This document shows positions 43,969-53,202 of a stretch of 64,000 nucleotides of DNA, in pieces. Made by a program: the position numbers and the translations under genes. The stretch covers positions 1,698,819-1,762,818 of the forward strand of contig CP129479.1 of assembly GCA_030583865.1 (NCBI GenBank), in the 5' to 3' direction. Source of the stretch: Thermodesulfobacteriota bacterium. GTDB taxonomy: Bacteria > Desulfobacterota > GWC2-55-46. How positions within the stretch are numbered: position 1 is the first letter of the stretch; every line of letters begins with the position of its first letter. The notes beneath the pieces were generated by a model. That model was not told the origin of the DNA. It saw only the letters and a list, made by a program, of their open reading frames with translations, and searched no databases.

Positions 43969-44025
43969 CCCCTCCTTTCCTCCCCTCCTTGCAAAACACG
44001 GCAAAATCGGCAAGAATCACATTGT

Positions 44026-45216
44026 ATGGACCGGGGCGGAGGAGAAAGAAAATATATCTTCGGGCTCAACCGGAACGTATTCTATACCGGTTTCGTGAGC
44101 ATGCTGATGGACATCTCTTCAGAGATGGTCTATCCGCTCCTGCCTCTTTTCCTCACGACGGTACTAGGCGCCACAAAGACCGCCGTAGGCATAATCGAGG
44201 GCATAGCCGAGACCACTGCCTCGATCCTCAAGATCTTCTCGGGCTGGCTCTCTGACAAGCTCGGCAAAAGGAAGCTCCTCATGGGCGCGGGCTACGGCAT
44301 ATCCGCCGTGAGCAGGCCCCTCATCGCGATCGCGACAGCGTGGTCGCACGTGCTCGGCGCTCGGTTCATAGACAGGGTCGGCAAGGGCACCAGGACCGCC
44401 CCGCGTGACGCGATAATCGCAGACTCGACGGAAAAGGAGAAGCTCGGCCTGGCGTTCGGCTTCCACAGGTCGATGGATACCGTGGGGGCCATAATAGGCC
44501 CGGGCATCGCGTTCCTTATACTCCTTTTCTTCGTAGGCAACCTCCGGCTCGTGTTCCTCCTCTCGACCATACCGGCCCTTATATCCGTCCTGGTCATAAT
44601 AATTTTCATAACCGAAAAAAAGAGGACCAGAGAGGAGGCCGCGAGGCTACCGAGGTTCTCGATATCCGATTTCGACGGCCCGTTCAGGCGCTACCTTGTG
44701 GTAGTCGGGATTTTCTCGCTCGGATATTTCGCCGACGCCTTCGTGATACTCAGGGCCGAAGACCTGGGGGTGAGTAGCGCCCTCATCCCGATAATATATC
44801 TCGCTTTCAATATCGTCTACGCGCTTTCTTCGACGCCAATGGGGGCGCTCGCAGACAAGATAGGCCTCCGGCGCATGGTGCTGGCCGGCTTCGTTTATTA
44901 CTCCGTTATATTCGTCCTCATCGCCTTCTCTACCGAAGCACTCCACATCTGGATATTATTCCCGCTCTACGGCATATTCAAGGGCATGAGCGAGGGGACA
45001 CTCCGGGCCTACCTCGCGACCCTCGCCCCGCCGGAGCGGAAGGCCACGGCATTCGGCGTGTACCATACGGTGGTCGGCCTCATGCTCCTTCCGGCAAGCG
45101 TGATGGCAGGATACCTCTGGGACAACGTGGGCCCGGAAGCGACCTTCCTTTACGGAAGCGGCATGTCCGCCTTAGCCGCCCTTGTTTTCGTGGTATTCAG
45201 GCCGGGGAAGGGATGA
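44026..45216 (+). CDS. MFS transporter
   Basis: A 396-residue carrier with about eleven to twelve transmembrane helices. The helix 2-3 loop SGWLSDKLGKRKLLMG matches the MFS signature, and GTRTAPRDAIIADS and a second-half LADKIGLRRMVLAGF repeat it. It resembles the uncharacterised MFS group found in Deltaproteobacteria. The substrate is unknown. It starts 58 bp after the spermidine-synthase-like gene and may share its transcript. Its 3' end overlaps the convergent DUF3108 gene by 45 bp. Confidence 0.9.
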   Translation: MDRGGGERKYIFGLNRNVFYTGFVSMLMDISSEMVYPLLPLFLTTVLGATKTAVGIIEGIAETTASILKIFSGWLSDKLGKRKLLMGAGYGISAVSRPLIAIATAWSHVLGARFIDRVGKGTRTAPRDAIIADSTEKEKLGLAFGFHRSMDTVGAIIGPGIAFLILLFFVGNLRLVFLLSTIPALISVLVIIIFITEKKRTREEAARLPRFSISDFDGPFRRYLVVVGIFSLGYFADAFVILRAEDLGVSSALIPIIYLAFNIVYALSSTPMGALADKIGLRRMVLAGFVYYSVIFVLIAFSTEALHIWILFPLYGIFKGMSEGTLRAYLATLAPPERKATAFGVYHTVVGLMLLPASVMAGYLWDNVGPEATFLYGSGMSALAALVFVVFRPGKG

Positions 45217-46068
45217 GATGGCCGGCGCGGCTTGAGACGCCGCGACAGTGCGGGAAAGGTTTACTTCGCGGAGCTTGCCCTTGACGTCGCCGAATAGGAT
45301 CACGCCCTTGGCGACGGCCTGCACAGGCAGCATCCCGTTGGTGAAATTTATCTCTATCTCGCCGTTCTTGGAGCCGAAGAGGTCCTTGTCTATCCGGGCG
45401 TCCGCCAGGTAGTCGGAGGTCCTCCTTTTTCTTTTCTTCTTAAGCTCCTTTTCAGGCACTATCCTTATGCTTATCTCGGGGAAGCGGCCGTCCCTGGGAA
45501 AGCTCGCTATATTGTAGACGCGACCTTCCTCTATTTTACCGTACGACCCGAACCTGAAGTTATAGAAGGCGGCTATGGGGTCATCGACGAACATGCCCTC
45601 CGGTATGTCCGCCGCACCCTCCTTATCCTTCTTTTCGCCCTTCCAATAGTCCCAGATCACGGTCATTTTCGCGTAATCCACGGTATGGACCGACCTTTTC
45701 CTGTCCTTCCCGTCTATCTCGACCTCTTTCTCGAAGCGCTCGGTCACGAACCTTTTGCCGTCGTCGGTCATCCTGAGAGTTGCGATATACTTATCCCGCC
45801 TGTGGCGCAAAATCGTTCCCACGAAGCCCGAGGTCTGGGCCGTAAGGGTCGCCGTGTACAGGCCGCCTTCCCCCTCCTCTATCTTGAGCCTGCCTTCAGC
45901 GACGTCGTCGAATATCCAGAAACCTATCTCATAGACGAGTTCCTCGCCGGCAAAGGCCTGGCCTATCGTCTTTTCGTTTCCGGACCCCGCATGCAGGGGG
46001 GCGGCTGTCGATGAGAGGAGAAGTAAAACCAGACTTAAGCTGAAAAGGCACTTGATTGAATTACGCAT
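45172..46068 (-). CDS. DUF3108 exported protein
   Basis: A 298-residue protein with a signal peptide (IKCLFSLSLVLLLLSSTAAPLHA). The mature part has the DUF3108 pattern: AGEELVYEIGFWIFDDVAEG at the start, repeated beta-strands (GTILRHRRDKY, DPIAAFYNFRFGSYG) and a PVQAVAKGVILFGDVKGKL close. Such proteins are predicted outer-membrane or periplasmic; the function is unknown. The ATG at 46066-46068 is chosen for the signal peptide. It has no clear ribosome-binding site, and a TTG 12 codons upstream is the alternative. The last 45 bp overlap the convergent MFS gene. Confidence 0.82.
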   Translation of the reverse strand: MRNSIKCLFSLSLVLLLLSSTAAPLHAGSGNEKTIGQAFAGEELVYEIGFWIFDDVAEGRLKIEEGEGGLYTATLTAQTSGFVGTILRHRRDKYIATLRMTDDGKRFVTERFEKEVEIDGKDRKRSVHTVDYAKMTVIWDYWKGEKKDKEGAADIPEGMFVDDPIAAFYNFRFGSYGKIEEGRVYNIASFPRDGRFPEISIRIVPEKELKKKRKRRTSDYLADARIDKDLFGSKNGEIEINFTNGMLPVQAVAKGVILFGDVKGKLREVNLSRTVAASQAAPAISSLPRPEYHENKGG

Positions 46069-46133
46069 GGGTTTTATTTTAAAGAATTTCAGGAGGTAAA
46101 TCAAGCAAATACAAACGCGAGCCCGGCCCGGGG

Positions 46134-46161
46134 TTGCGCTGGCCGGTTCTTGACATATAAT
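46134..46161 (+). promoter_or_regulatory. Promoter of the Gln-rich exported protein gene
   Basis: TTGCGC (46134-46139) and TATAAT (46156-46161) are 16 bp apart. The leader before the ATG at 46260 would be about 90 nt. Confidence 0.5.
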
Positions 46162-46259
46162 TGTTGGAAGGGATGCTTCATTTCCATGTCATCGGTATGG
46201 GAATAGTCTGCGTCCCGCCAACCGGCAGTCAAATAAACCCCAACGAGGAGGAGAATGAA

Positions 46260-46646
46260 ATGAAGAGGTCAACTCTTTCAGCCGTAGCCGTATCGTTTTT
46301 CCTGTCCGCATTCGCCGTAGCGCCGGCTATTTCCAACGCGCAGGATATGACCGCCCAGCAGAGGCAGCAGCAGATGCAGCAGCCCATGACCCAGCAGCAG
46401 GCCGTGCAGCAGACGCAGCAGGCGATAGACAACCTCAAATCGGCCCTCAAGACCTTCCAGCAGCAGCAACAGGCCGCGGCAGATGACGAGCACATCAAGG
46501 AGGCGGTAAGCAACACCGAAGAGGCGATAGAGAACGCCGAGAAGGCCCTTGAGCACGCGAGGCTTTCCCAGCCCCAGGCAGGCGCAGGGCAGCAGCCCCG
46601 CGCAACACCCGGCTCGGAGCGCGGCACGACCGGCGGCGGGATGTAA
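46260..46646 (+). CDS. Small exported Gln-rich helical protein, 128 aa
   Basis: The signal peptide (MKRSTLSAVAVSFFLSAFAVAPAISNA) leads to a mature chain rich in Gln: MTAQQRQQQMQQP and TQQQAVQQTQQAI. This continues as a coiled-coil-like helix (LKSALKTF, then IKEAVSNTEEAIENAEKALEHA) and ends in a Gly/Thr/Pro-rich tail. The helical part resembles small periplasmic metal- or stress-related proteins, but I cannot place it. GAGGAGGAG lies before the ATG at 46260. An upstream in-frame start lacks a signal peptide. A strong terminator follows, so it is a single-gene unit. Confidence 0.8.
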   Translation: MKRSTLSAVAVSFFLSAFAVAPAISNAQDMTAQQRQQQMQQPMTQQQAVQQTQQAIDNLKSALKTFQQQQQAAADDEHIKEAVSNTEEAIENAEKALEHARLSQPQAGAGQQPRATPGSERGTTGGGM

Positions 46647-46724
46647 GAGAGCCCAGCCTGGACTTTAAATCCAGGGCCCAAGGGAACGATAGCGCCTGAA
46701 CGTTGGCACACTGGCAATAATCAG

Positions 46725-46757
46725 AGGGACGGGCAAAAACCCGTCCCTTTCTTTTTT
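46725..46757 (+). terminator. Rho-independent terminator
   Basis: AGGGACGGG / CCCGTCCCT around a CAAAAA loop, then TTCTTTTTT. It ends the Gln-rich protein gene. Confidence 0.9.
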
Positions 46758-46844
46758 CATCCTGTTCGCTTCCGGAGCGCCCATGCCAGTGCCTCCTCTC
46801 AGGAATTGCAAGCCTTTAAGGGTTTGCGATTCAAGAATCACGTT

Positions 46845-46912
46845 CAGGCTGCCCAAACAGCTCAATTTCACACCAGCGCACTTTTACCGGTTTTCAAGAC
46901 ACGGGCTGCCTT
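46845..46912. repeat. Degenerate family C remnant
   Basis: CAGGCTGCCCAAACAGCTC at the left matches the family C end, but the body is unrelated or lost and the right end is only CGGGCTGCC. It lies in the 319-bp gap 46647-46965, whose other content is the terminator at 46725. Confidence 0.35.
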
Positions 46913-46965
46913 TAAAATGATTTACAAGCCGCCATAAGTCATAGTATATTAAGCGTTATCCAACC

Positions 46966-47622
46966 ATGGCGCCCATCGTATCGATAGTAGGGAAATCCGG
47001 GAGCGGCAAGACTACGCTCCTCGAGAAGGTCATCTCCGAGCTTACCCGGAGGGGCTACAGGGTAGGCGTATTGAAGCACGACGCGCACGGCTTCGAGATA
47101 GACCACGAGGGCAAGGACTCCTGGAGGCACAAGCAGGCCGGCGCAAGGGTCGTGGCCCTCTCGTCTCCAGAGAAGTTCGCGGTAATAAAAGACGTTGAAA
47201 AGGAATGGCCGCCCGAGAGGCTTATCGCCTCCTATCTTTCCGGGGTGGATGTGGTCGTCCTCGAAGGCTTCAAGAAATCGCCCTTCCCCAAAATAGAGGT
47301 GGTGCGGAAGGCGAACTCGTCAAGGCCGGTCTGCGCCAAGGACAAGAACCTCATGGCCTTTGCCTCGGACTTCAAGGTGAGCAGGCGCCTGCCCGTCTAT
47401 AAGCTTAACGATTTCAAAGGCATATCCGACCTCATCGAAGAGAGGATAATAAAGGGGCACAGGGACCCCGGCGTAAGCCTTCTGGTTAACGGGACCAACG
47501 TTGAGCTGAAGCCGTTCATAGAAAACCTCCTCCGGGACGGCGTGACCGGCATGATAAAGAGCCTAAAGGGATGCGGCGAAGCCGACGAGATCGAGATAAG
47601 GATCACCAGGCGCGGCTCATGA
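46966..47622 (+). CDS. mobB: Molybdopterin-guanine dinucleotide biosynthesis protein MobB
   Basis: A 218-residue GTP-binding partner of MobA. The P-loop is VGKSGSGKTTLLEKV, followed by the MobB block VLKHDAHGFEIDHEGKDSWRHKQAGA (in outline) and VDVVVLEGFKKSPFPKIEV. A roughly 60-residue extension after residue 155 (GTNVELKPFIENLLRDGVTGMIKSLKG) matches a MobB C-terminal fusion seen in some anaerobes. It acts in attaching GMP to molybdopterin. It is followed by mobA. Confidence 0.93.
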   Translation: MAPIVSIVGKSGSGKTTLLEKVISELTRRGYRVGVLKHDAHGFEIDHEGKDSWRHKQAGARVVALSSPEKFAVIKDVEKEWPPERLIASYLSGVDVVVLEGFKKSPFPKIEVVRKANSSRPVCAKDKNLMAFASDFKVSRRLPVYKLNDFKGISDLIEERIIKGHRDPGVSLLVNGTNVELKPFIENLLRDGVTGMIKSLKGCGEADEIEIRITRRGS

Positions 47623-47738
47623 ACGCTTGTACCTGAGGCTCTTCCGAGAACTGAATCGCGCCAAGGGCGATATGCCTCCACAAACGGCTTGATAAACCAC
47701 TCGCCTTGAACAACTTACCTCAAAATCCGCCCTTGAAG

Positions 47739-48314
47739 ATGACCGGAGCGATACTCGCCGGCGGCCAGAGCCGCCGGATGGGCTTCAACAAGGCCTTCAT
47801 AGATACTGCCCAGGGCACCATTATAGAAAGGACGGTCCGCGTCGTGGGGTCGGTATTCGACCCCGCCTTCATAGTCGCGAACGATATTGCGCTGTACGGC
47901 AGCCTGGGTCTTCCTGTGCACGAGGACATAATCAAGGGGGCCGGGAGCCTGGGAGGGATCTACACCGCCCTTTACCTTTCCGGATCCGAGCATGCGTTCG
48001 TAACGGCCTGCGACATGCCTCACCTCGACGCTGGATGCGTAAGGGCGGTCGCGGAAAGGGCATCGAAAGCGGACTGCGTCATACCTTTCATAGGCGGCAT
48101 GCTACACCCCATGCACGCGGCCTACTCCAAAAGGTGCATGTCGGCAATAGAGGAGATGGTAAGGGCCGGAAACCTCAGGATAAACGACCTCTTCGGGAAG
48201 ATAGATACGATGAGGCTTACGGAAGAGGACTTCCCGGGCCTCGACATATCCATATCCGTCGAGAACGTGAACACCAGAGACGACCTCAAAAGGGCCGGGA
48301 TAGATGAAAAGTGA
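47739..48314 (+). CDS. mobA: Molybdenum cofactor guanylyltransferase MobA
   Basis: A 191-residue GTP:molybdopterin guanylyltransferase. The nucleotide-binding start TGAILAGGQSRRMGFNK is diagnostic, with VTACDMPHLDAGCV holding the metal Asp and HPMHAAYSKRC further on. The ATG at 47739 places this motif at the N-terminus. An upstream TTG at 47706 would add eleven residues with no better ribosome-binding site. The stop overlaps the mazG start by 11 bp. Confidence 0.93.
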   Translation: MTGAILAGGQSRRMGFNKAFIDTAQGTIIERTVRVVGSVFDPAFIVANDIALYGSLGLPVHEDIIKGAGSLGGIYTALYLSGSEHAFVTACDMPHLDAGCVRAVAERASKADCVIPFIGGMLHPMHAAYSKRCMSAIEEMVRAGNLRINDLFGKIDTMRLTEEDFPGLDISISVENVNTRDDLKRAGIDEK

Positions 48315-49101
48315 CGGGAAAGCGGATATCGGAAAGCTCGAAACCCTGATGGAGAGGCTGCGGGCAGAGGACGGCTGCCCCTGGGACAGGGCGCAGTCCA
48401 TGGATTCCCTCGTGCCTTTCATAATCGAGGAGGCCTACGAGGTCATATGCGCCATAGACTCCGGCATTCCCGATGAAATCCGGGACGAGCTGGGGGACCT
48501 CCTTTTCCAGGTCATATTCATTTCGCAAATAGCGAAGGAAAAAGGGGACTTCACGCTCGCAGACGTCATAGACCGCTCAAACTCGAAGATGATAAGCCGA
48601 CACCCCCATGTGTTCGGAGAGGCCAGGGCCGAAACGCCCGAAGAGGTGCTCCGCCAGTGGGCTGAGATAAAAAAGAAGGAGAAGAGCGGCAAGGAGACCG
48701 GCGGACGCCTTGCCGGGGTCCCGGAAGTCCTGCCTGCGCTCCTTCGGGCGCACAAGATAAGCCAGAAGGCGGCAAAGGCGGGATTCGACTGGAAGAATAC
48801 GGAAGAGGTACTGGAAAAACTCAACGAGGAGCTTGACGAATTCAAGGAGGCTGTAAGGAAGAAGGAGCCTCTTCAAATGGAAGAAGAGCTCGGCGACATG
48901 CTCTTCACCCTCGTAAACGTCGGGAGGTTCCTCGAAGTAAACCCCGAGGACGCACTTAGAAAGACCATCGCGAAGTTCATAACCCGCTTCCACCACATCG
49001 AAAGCGAGCTCCTTAAACAGGGCCGCGACCTCTCATCAACCCCCATTGACGAGCTCGAACGCCTCTGGCAAGAGGCAAAGTCGCCCAAAAGACAGGATTA
49101 G
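48304..49101 (+). CDS. mazG: Nucleoside triphosphate pyrophosphohydrolase MazG
   Basis: A 265-residue two-repeat MazG. Both halves have the EExxE...ExxD metal-binding pattern: FIIEEAYEVICAID with ELGDLLFQVIF, then KLNEELDEFKEAV with EELGDMLFTLVNVGRFL. The start LMERLRAEDGCPWDRAQSMDSL is typical. It hydrolyses non-canonical and excess NTPs to NMP and PPi. It overlaps mobA by 11 bp and ends the mobB-mobA-mazG operon. Confidence 0.94.
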   Translation: MKSDGKADIGKLETLMERLRAEDGCPWDRAQSMDSLVPFIIEEAYEVICAIDSGIPDEIRDELGDLLFQVIFISQIAKEKGDFTLADVIDRSNSKMISRHPHVFGEARAETPEEVLRQWAEIKKKEKSGKETGGRLAGVPEVLPALLRAHKISQKAAKAGFDWKNTEEVLEKLNEELDEFKEAVRKKEPLQMEEELGDMLFTLVNVGRFLEVNPEDALRKTIAKFITRFHHIESELLKQGRDLSSTPIDELERLWQEAKSPKRQD

Positions 49102-49172
49102 CAGGCGGCAGAAAGACTCTGGGGAAAACTTTCCGTAGAAAGCCTGGTGACGCTCTGCGCACCAGCGAATTG

Positions 49173-49345
49173 CAAAGGCCTTTTAACGCGCTGCCGCGCT
49201 TTTCGGCATAAGGCTCCGCTCTCTTTCCGCCACCAGCCTCCGGGCTCGGCCCTTATGTCGCTCGGCCCGCTACGGGGCCTCGCTCCTGTTGCCCCGCCTC
49301 GCCCGCCCTTCCTCCAACCCTATGTTCGCTCCGCCTTATGCCAGG
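49173..49345. repeat. GC-rich palindromic element family F, copy 1
   Basis: The lead segment AAAGGCCTTTTAACGCGCTG-CCGCGC is followed by a unit bounded by GGCATAAGGC (49205-49214) and GCCTTATGCC (49333-49342). The body is rich in GC palindromes (CTCCGGGCTCGGCCC). It is about 85% identical in inverted orientation to 53524-53696. It lies in the 476-bp gap 49102-49577, which also holds a broken GGGGAAACTTTC hairpin (49121-49142) and a lone family C right end (49384-49405). No gene is present there. Confidence 0.75.
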
Positions 49346-49577
49346 GTTATTTTGTAGAAGCAAAACAAAAAGTGCCTCTCAAAAAAATTTTTCCAGCAGC
49401 CTGCTAAATCAAGGGCTTCAGGAGATTTCCCCACATGCTGTGGATAAGCTGTTGAAAAGAGGGCCTATGCAAAAAACGGCAAAACCGGATTATATGGGCG
49501 TTCTGAACGTTGCTCTTTTTTTAGGCACAAAATAACTCGGTAAATTAAACGCTTGGGGCCATTCGCCCCTTATTCAT

Positions 49578-51152
49578 TTAACCCGCCTTTTTGCCTCTCC
49601 GAAATAAAAAACCTTTTAAAAACGCGAGCTCAGTAACGCCCATGAGCCTGGATGCCGCGACATAGGAAATAACACCCAGTCCGAGACAGGCGCTTAAGAG
49701 GGCCGCCTTCCACACGCCTCCCGGGATATCGACTATGCCGAATGCCAGTAGATATACGAGGACGCCCATGACGAGCGCAGCTCCCGTGGACTTAAGCCCT
49801 GAGACTAACATCCCTGTCACGCCGAAACGCCCGAACTTCATCCGGAGGACGACAAAGAGAATCGAGCAGTTCACAAGCGCGGCGAGCGTTGTCGCCAGCG
49901 CGAGCCCGCCGTGCCCGAGCGGTCCTATGAGCACGAAGCAGAAGACCGCATTGAACAGGAAGGCTATGAGGGCTATCCAGACAGGGGTCATGGTGTCCTT
50001 GAGCGAATAGAAGACCGAGGTGAGTATCCGGGCGATTGCCACCGGCACTAGGCCGAAGGCGTAAAAGTAGAGGGCGGTCGCGGTCCCGGCGGCGTCGGCG
50101 GCGCTGAACTCCCCTCTCGTGAAAAGGAGCTCGATTATCGGGTATGAGAGGACCAGGAGGCCGATGGTAGCCGGTATCATGACGAAATTCACTATCCTCA
50201 CGGCAAAGGAGATGGAGCCCTTGAAGCCGTCCCAGTCTTGTCTCGTCACCTGCTCGGAGAGGCTCGGGAGCACCGCGGTCGTTACCGAGACCCCAAAAAC
50301 GCCGAGCGGGAGCTCCATGAGCCTCCCCGCGTAATAAAGGTACGAGACAGCTCCCTCGGGCAGCCCGGAGGCGAACCACATGGTTACGAATATATTGAGC
50401 TGGTATACGCCTATGCCGAAGGCGGCAGGCCCCATGAGGGCGAATATCTTCCTTATTGCGCTGTCCCTGAACCCGAATGAGAATCTAGGGAGCATCCCGA
50501 CCCTGCCCAGGAACGGCACCTGCAGAAGCAGCTGGAAAACACCGCCCGCAAGCACCCCCACCACCAGGGCGTAGACCGGGGAGTCGAGGTACGGGGCTAT
50601 CGCGAAGATGCTCGCGATGATGGCCAGATTGAAAAGGACCGGCGAAAGGGCCGGGGCCGTGAAATGCCTGTAGGAATTCAAGACCCCCATGGCGATGCCC
50701 ATTAGCCCCACGAAGAGCATGTAGGGGAACATCCACCTGGTTAGGGATACCGTAAGCTCGAATTTGCCCGGGTCGGAGAGGAAGCCCGGGGCCATCAACC
50801 AGACTATCTCCCTTGAGAAGATGATGCCGATTATGGCGAGGGCGGCAAGGATAAGTGCGAAGAGGGTGAAGACGCTCGAGGCGAGAGACCTCAATGCGCT
50901 CCGGTCCCTTCTGCTCATCTCGTCCGTGAATATGGGGATAAATGAGGATGTAAGGGCGCCCTCGCCCACGAGCCGGCGGAGGAGGTTCGATATCCTGAAG
51001 GCCATGAAGAAGGCGTCCGCAACAAGGCCGGCGCCGAAAACATAGGCCAGGGCCGCGTCCCTCAGGTAGCCGAGCACCCTGCTTGCCGCTGTAAGGGCGC
51101 TTATGACCGAGGCGGCCCCGGTGATCCTCCTTTCGTGGCTCACACGGCGCAC
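49578..51152 (-). CDS. murJ: Lipid II flippase MurJ
   Basis: 524 residues with fourteen predicted helices. The opening RRITGAASVISALTAASRVLGYLRDAALAYVFGAG and the FRISNLLRRLVGEGALTSSFIPIF block (both in outline) are the MurJ signature, including the conserved Arg residues lining the cavity. It flips the peptidoglycan precursor lipid II across the inner membrane. The start is GTG (51150-51152); a second in-frame GTG three codons later is equally possible, as neither has a strong ribosome-binding site. Confidence 0.95.
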   Translation of the reverse strand: MRRVSHERRITGAASVISALTAASRVLGYLRDAALAYVFGAGLVADAFFMAFRISNLLRRLVGEGALTSSFIPIFTDEMSRRDRSALRSLASSVFTLFALILAALAIIGIIFSREIVWLMAPGFLSDPGKFELTVSLTRWMFPYMLFVGLMGIAMGVLNSYRHFTAPALSPVLFNLAIIASIFAIAPYLDSPVYALVVGVLAGGVFQLLLQVPFLGRVGMLPRFSFGFRDSAIRKIFALMGPAAFGIGVYQLNIFVTMWFASGLPEGAVSYLYYAGRLMELPLGVFGVSVTTAVLPSLSEQVTRQDWDGFKGSISFAVRIVNFVMIPATIGLLVLSYPIIELLFTRGEFSAADAAGTATALYFYAFGLVPVAIARILTSVFYSLKDTMTPVWIALIAFLFNAVFCFVLIGPLGHGGLALATTLAALVNCSILFVVLRMKFGRFGVTGMLVSGLKSTGAALVMGVLVYLLAFGIVDIPGGVWKAALLSACLGLGVISYVAASRLMGVTELAFLKGFLFRRGKKAG

Positions 51153-51327
51153 CCAAAGGGCTTGACAAGGGGTCTAAAAACAAATATCATGTCTCTTTAT
51201 CCGAAAACCGGGCCTATCTCGGACGAAGCAGGCCAATATAGATGCAATCTATAAAGATCAAGGTTAACAAATTAGCGCCTTAAAAGGTAGCATAAATTAA
51301 AGGGAAAGATACTTTCAGGAGGATATC

Positions 51328-51594
51328 TTGGCCAATCACGCGTCGGCAATAAAGAGGCACAAACAGAGCGAGAAGAGGAGGCAGAGGAACGCCTCCGTTA
51401 AGTCCTCGTTGAGGACGGCGGTAAAGAAAGTGAAAGAGGCGGTTGCGGCAGGAAAGGCCGACGAGGCGAAAACGAGCCTCAAGAACGCGATAACCGAGCT
51501 TGACAAGGCCGCTTCAAAGGGCGTTCTCCACAAGAATAACGCCTCAAGGAGGGTATCCCGCCTCTCTAAGCTTGTTAACCAGAAGACGAAGTAG
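51328..51594 (+). CDS. rpsT: 30S ribosomal protein S20
   Basis: An 88-residue small-subunit protein. The start ANHASAIKRHKQSEKRRQRN and the ending KGVLHKNNASRRVSRLSKLVN are diagnostic. It starts with TTG at 51328, 5 nt after AGGAGG; a non-ATG start is common for rpsT and fits its known translational autoregulation. It is single-gene with its own terminator, divergent from murJ, a frequent arrangement. Confidence 0.97.
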   Translation: MANHASAIKRHKQSEKRRQRNASVKSSLRTAVKKVKEAVAAGKADEAKTSLKNAITELDKAASKGVLHKNNASRRVSRLSKLVNQKTK

Positions 51595-51616
51595 ATAATA
51601 CCTCATAGAAACCAGA

Positions 51617-51652
51617 AGACCTCCGGGCAAAAACCCGGAGGTCTTTTTTTTG
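51617..51652 (+). terminator. Terminator of rpsT
   Basis: ACCTCCGGG / CCCGGAGGT around CAAAAA, extended by GA/TC pairs and followed by T8. Confidence 0.92.
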
Positions 51653-51760
51653 CGTTCAGTACTCCCTGAGAGAAGTTCCCTTCCAGAAGCTTATTTGCGC
51701 CCCTCATGTTTGTCGGTTAAGCTGATTATCAGCTGAAATCCCCGACCTTCAGGAGGACCC

Positions 51761-53113
51761 ATGAAAAGACGCCTTCCTGCCCACGACGAGGTCCGAAGGA
51801 CTCTCATGCACGGTGACTTTGGCCGCATTCAGGAGCTTGCCGGCAAGCTCCACACAGCGGACCTCGCTCATTACCTTGGCGAGCTCCTTCCAGCAGAGGC
51901 GGCGCGTATCATCACGATACTCCAGGAAAGGAACCAGGCCGAGGTCCTGAGCTATTTTCCCCTCCCCTACCAGCTCGCGCTCGTAAGAGAGCTCGGCCCC
52001 GGAAGGCTCGGGCCGATAATGAACCTCATGTCGCACGACGACCGCGCCGACCTCCTCAAGGCCCTCCCGGAGGACCTCCGCTACGACGTCCTCCATTCCA
52101 TGGCAAAGGCCGAGAGGGAGGACATAATAATGCTCGGAGCCTATCCCGAGGGGAGCGCCGGGTCGATAATGACGTCCGACTACGCGGTCCTCTACCCCGA
52201 GCTTACAGCCGCTGCCTCGGTAGAGACGCTAAGGAGGGAAGCGCCGGAAAAGGAGACCATAGACAGGGCGTTCGTAATCGACCCCGACCGCCGCCTCCTC
52301 GGTACCGTGAGGTTCCAGTCCCTGGTATTCGCTAAGCCGGGCACGCTCGTGCGGGAGTTGATGGAGGGGCTTACCCACGCCGTAAGGACGGACGACACGG
52401 CCGAACACGCGGCAAGGCAGATAGGGCGCTACGACATACCGGCCCTGCCCGTCGTGGACGGAGAGGACAGGCTCGTGGGCATCATCACCCACGACGACGC
52501 GATGGACGTCCTGCAGGCGGAGGCTACCGAAGACTTCCACAAGGCCGGGACCATAGGGAAGCTCCCAGGGAACGTCAGGACCGCGAGCCCGTGGCTCCTT
52601 TACCGGAAGAGAGTGGTATGGCTGGTGCTTCTCGTATTCGGGAACGTCTTCTCCGGCGCAGGCATAGCGTATTTCGAGGAGACCATCGCGGCATTCGTCA
52701 CGCTGGTATTTTTCCTCCCGCTCCTCATTGACAGCAGCGGGAACGCGGGTTCGCAGGCCGCAACCCTCATGATACGCGCGCTCGCCACCGGGGACGTGGA
52801 GGTTAAGGACTGGGGACGGATGCTCGGGCGCGAGATATTCATCGCGCTCGCCCTCGGGCTGACCATGGCCGCTGCGGTCTCTCTCATAGGGGTTGCGCGC
52901 GGCGGGCCGGAAATAGCGCTCGTCGTATCGCTATCCATGCTGGCGGTAGTGATAATCGGGAGCCTTTTCGGCCTGAGCCTGCCCTTTATCCTGAGCCGCC
53001 TCAGGATGGACCCCGCGGCCGCGAGCGCGCCCCTTATAACGTCGGTAGCCGACGCCCTGGGCGTTTTCATCTATTTCCTGATAGCGAACGCGCTCCTCAT
53101 GAGGGGGGTGTAA
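51761..53113 (+). CDS. mgtE: Magnesium transporter MgtE
   Basis: A 450-residue Mg2+ channel. The N-terminal superhelical domain (about 10-130), two CBS domains (about 135-255, with GSAGSIMTSDY and IPALPVVDGEDRLVGIITHDDAMDVL in outline) and five transmembrane helices from 285 follow in the standard order. The pore block PLLIDSSGNAGSQAATLMIRAL and the last helix with the D-A-L-G-V-F-I-Y-F motif are intact. CBS domains gate the channel by Mg2+. The leader has a small hairpin (AGCTGATTATCAGCT) but no M-box riboswitch that I can see. Confidence 0.95.
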   Translation: MKRRLPAHDEVRRTLMHGDFGRIQELAGKLHTADLAHYLGELLPAEAARIITILQERNQAEVLSYFPLPYQLALVRELGPGRLGPIMNLMSHDDRADLLKALPEDLRYDVLHSMAKAEREDIIMLGAYPEGSAGSIMTSDYAVLYPELTAAASVETLRREAPEKETIDRAFVIDPDRRLLGTVRFQSLVFAKPGTLVRELMEGLTHAVRTDDTAEHAARQIGRYDIPALPVVDGEDRLVGIITHDDAMDVLQAEATEDFHKAGTIGKLPGNVRTASPWLLYRKRVVWLVLLVFGNVFSGAGIAYFEETIAAFVTLVFFLPLLIDSSGNAGSQAATLMIRALATGDVEVKDWGRMLGREIFIALALGLTMAAAVSLIGVARGGPEIALVVSLSMLAVVIIGSLFGLSLPFILSRLRMDPAAASAPLITSVADALGVFIYFLIANALLMRGV

Positions 53114-53202
53114 GGAGCTTTTGTCCTAAAGACCTTATGCGCGCTGCCGCGCTTTTTTTCGGACTTAAGCGGAAGACCTTTTCCGCACTGCCGTGCGTTT
53201 TC

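Noticed and set aside
51655-51760. Mg2+-sensing M-box riboswitch before mgtE
   Set aside because: The leader is only about 100 nt and shows one small hairpin. The multi-helix M-box layout and a downstream terminator are absent.
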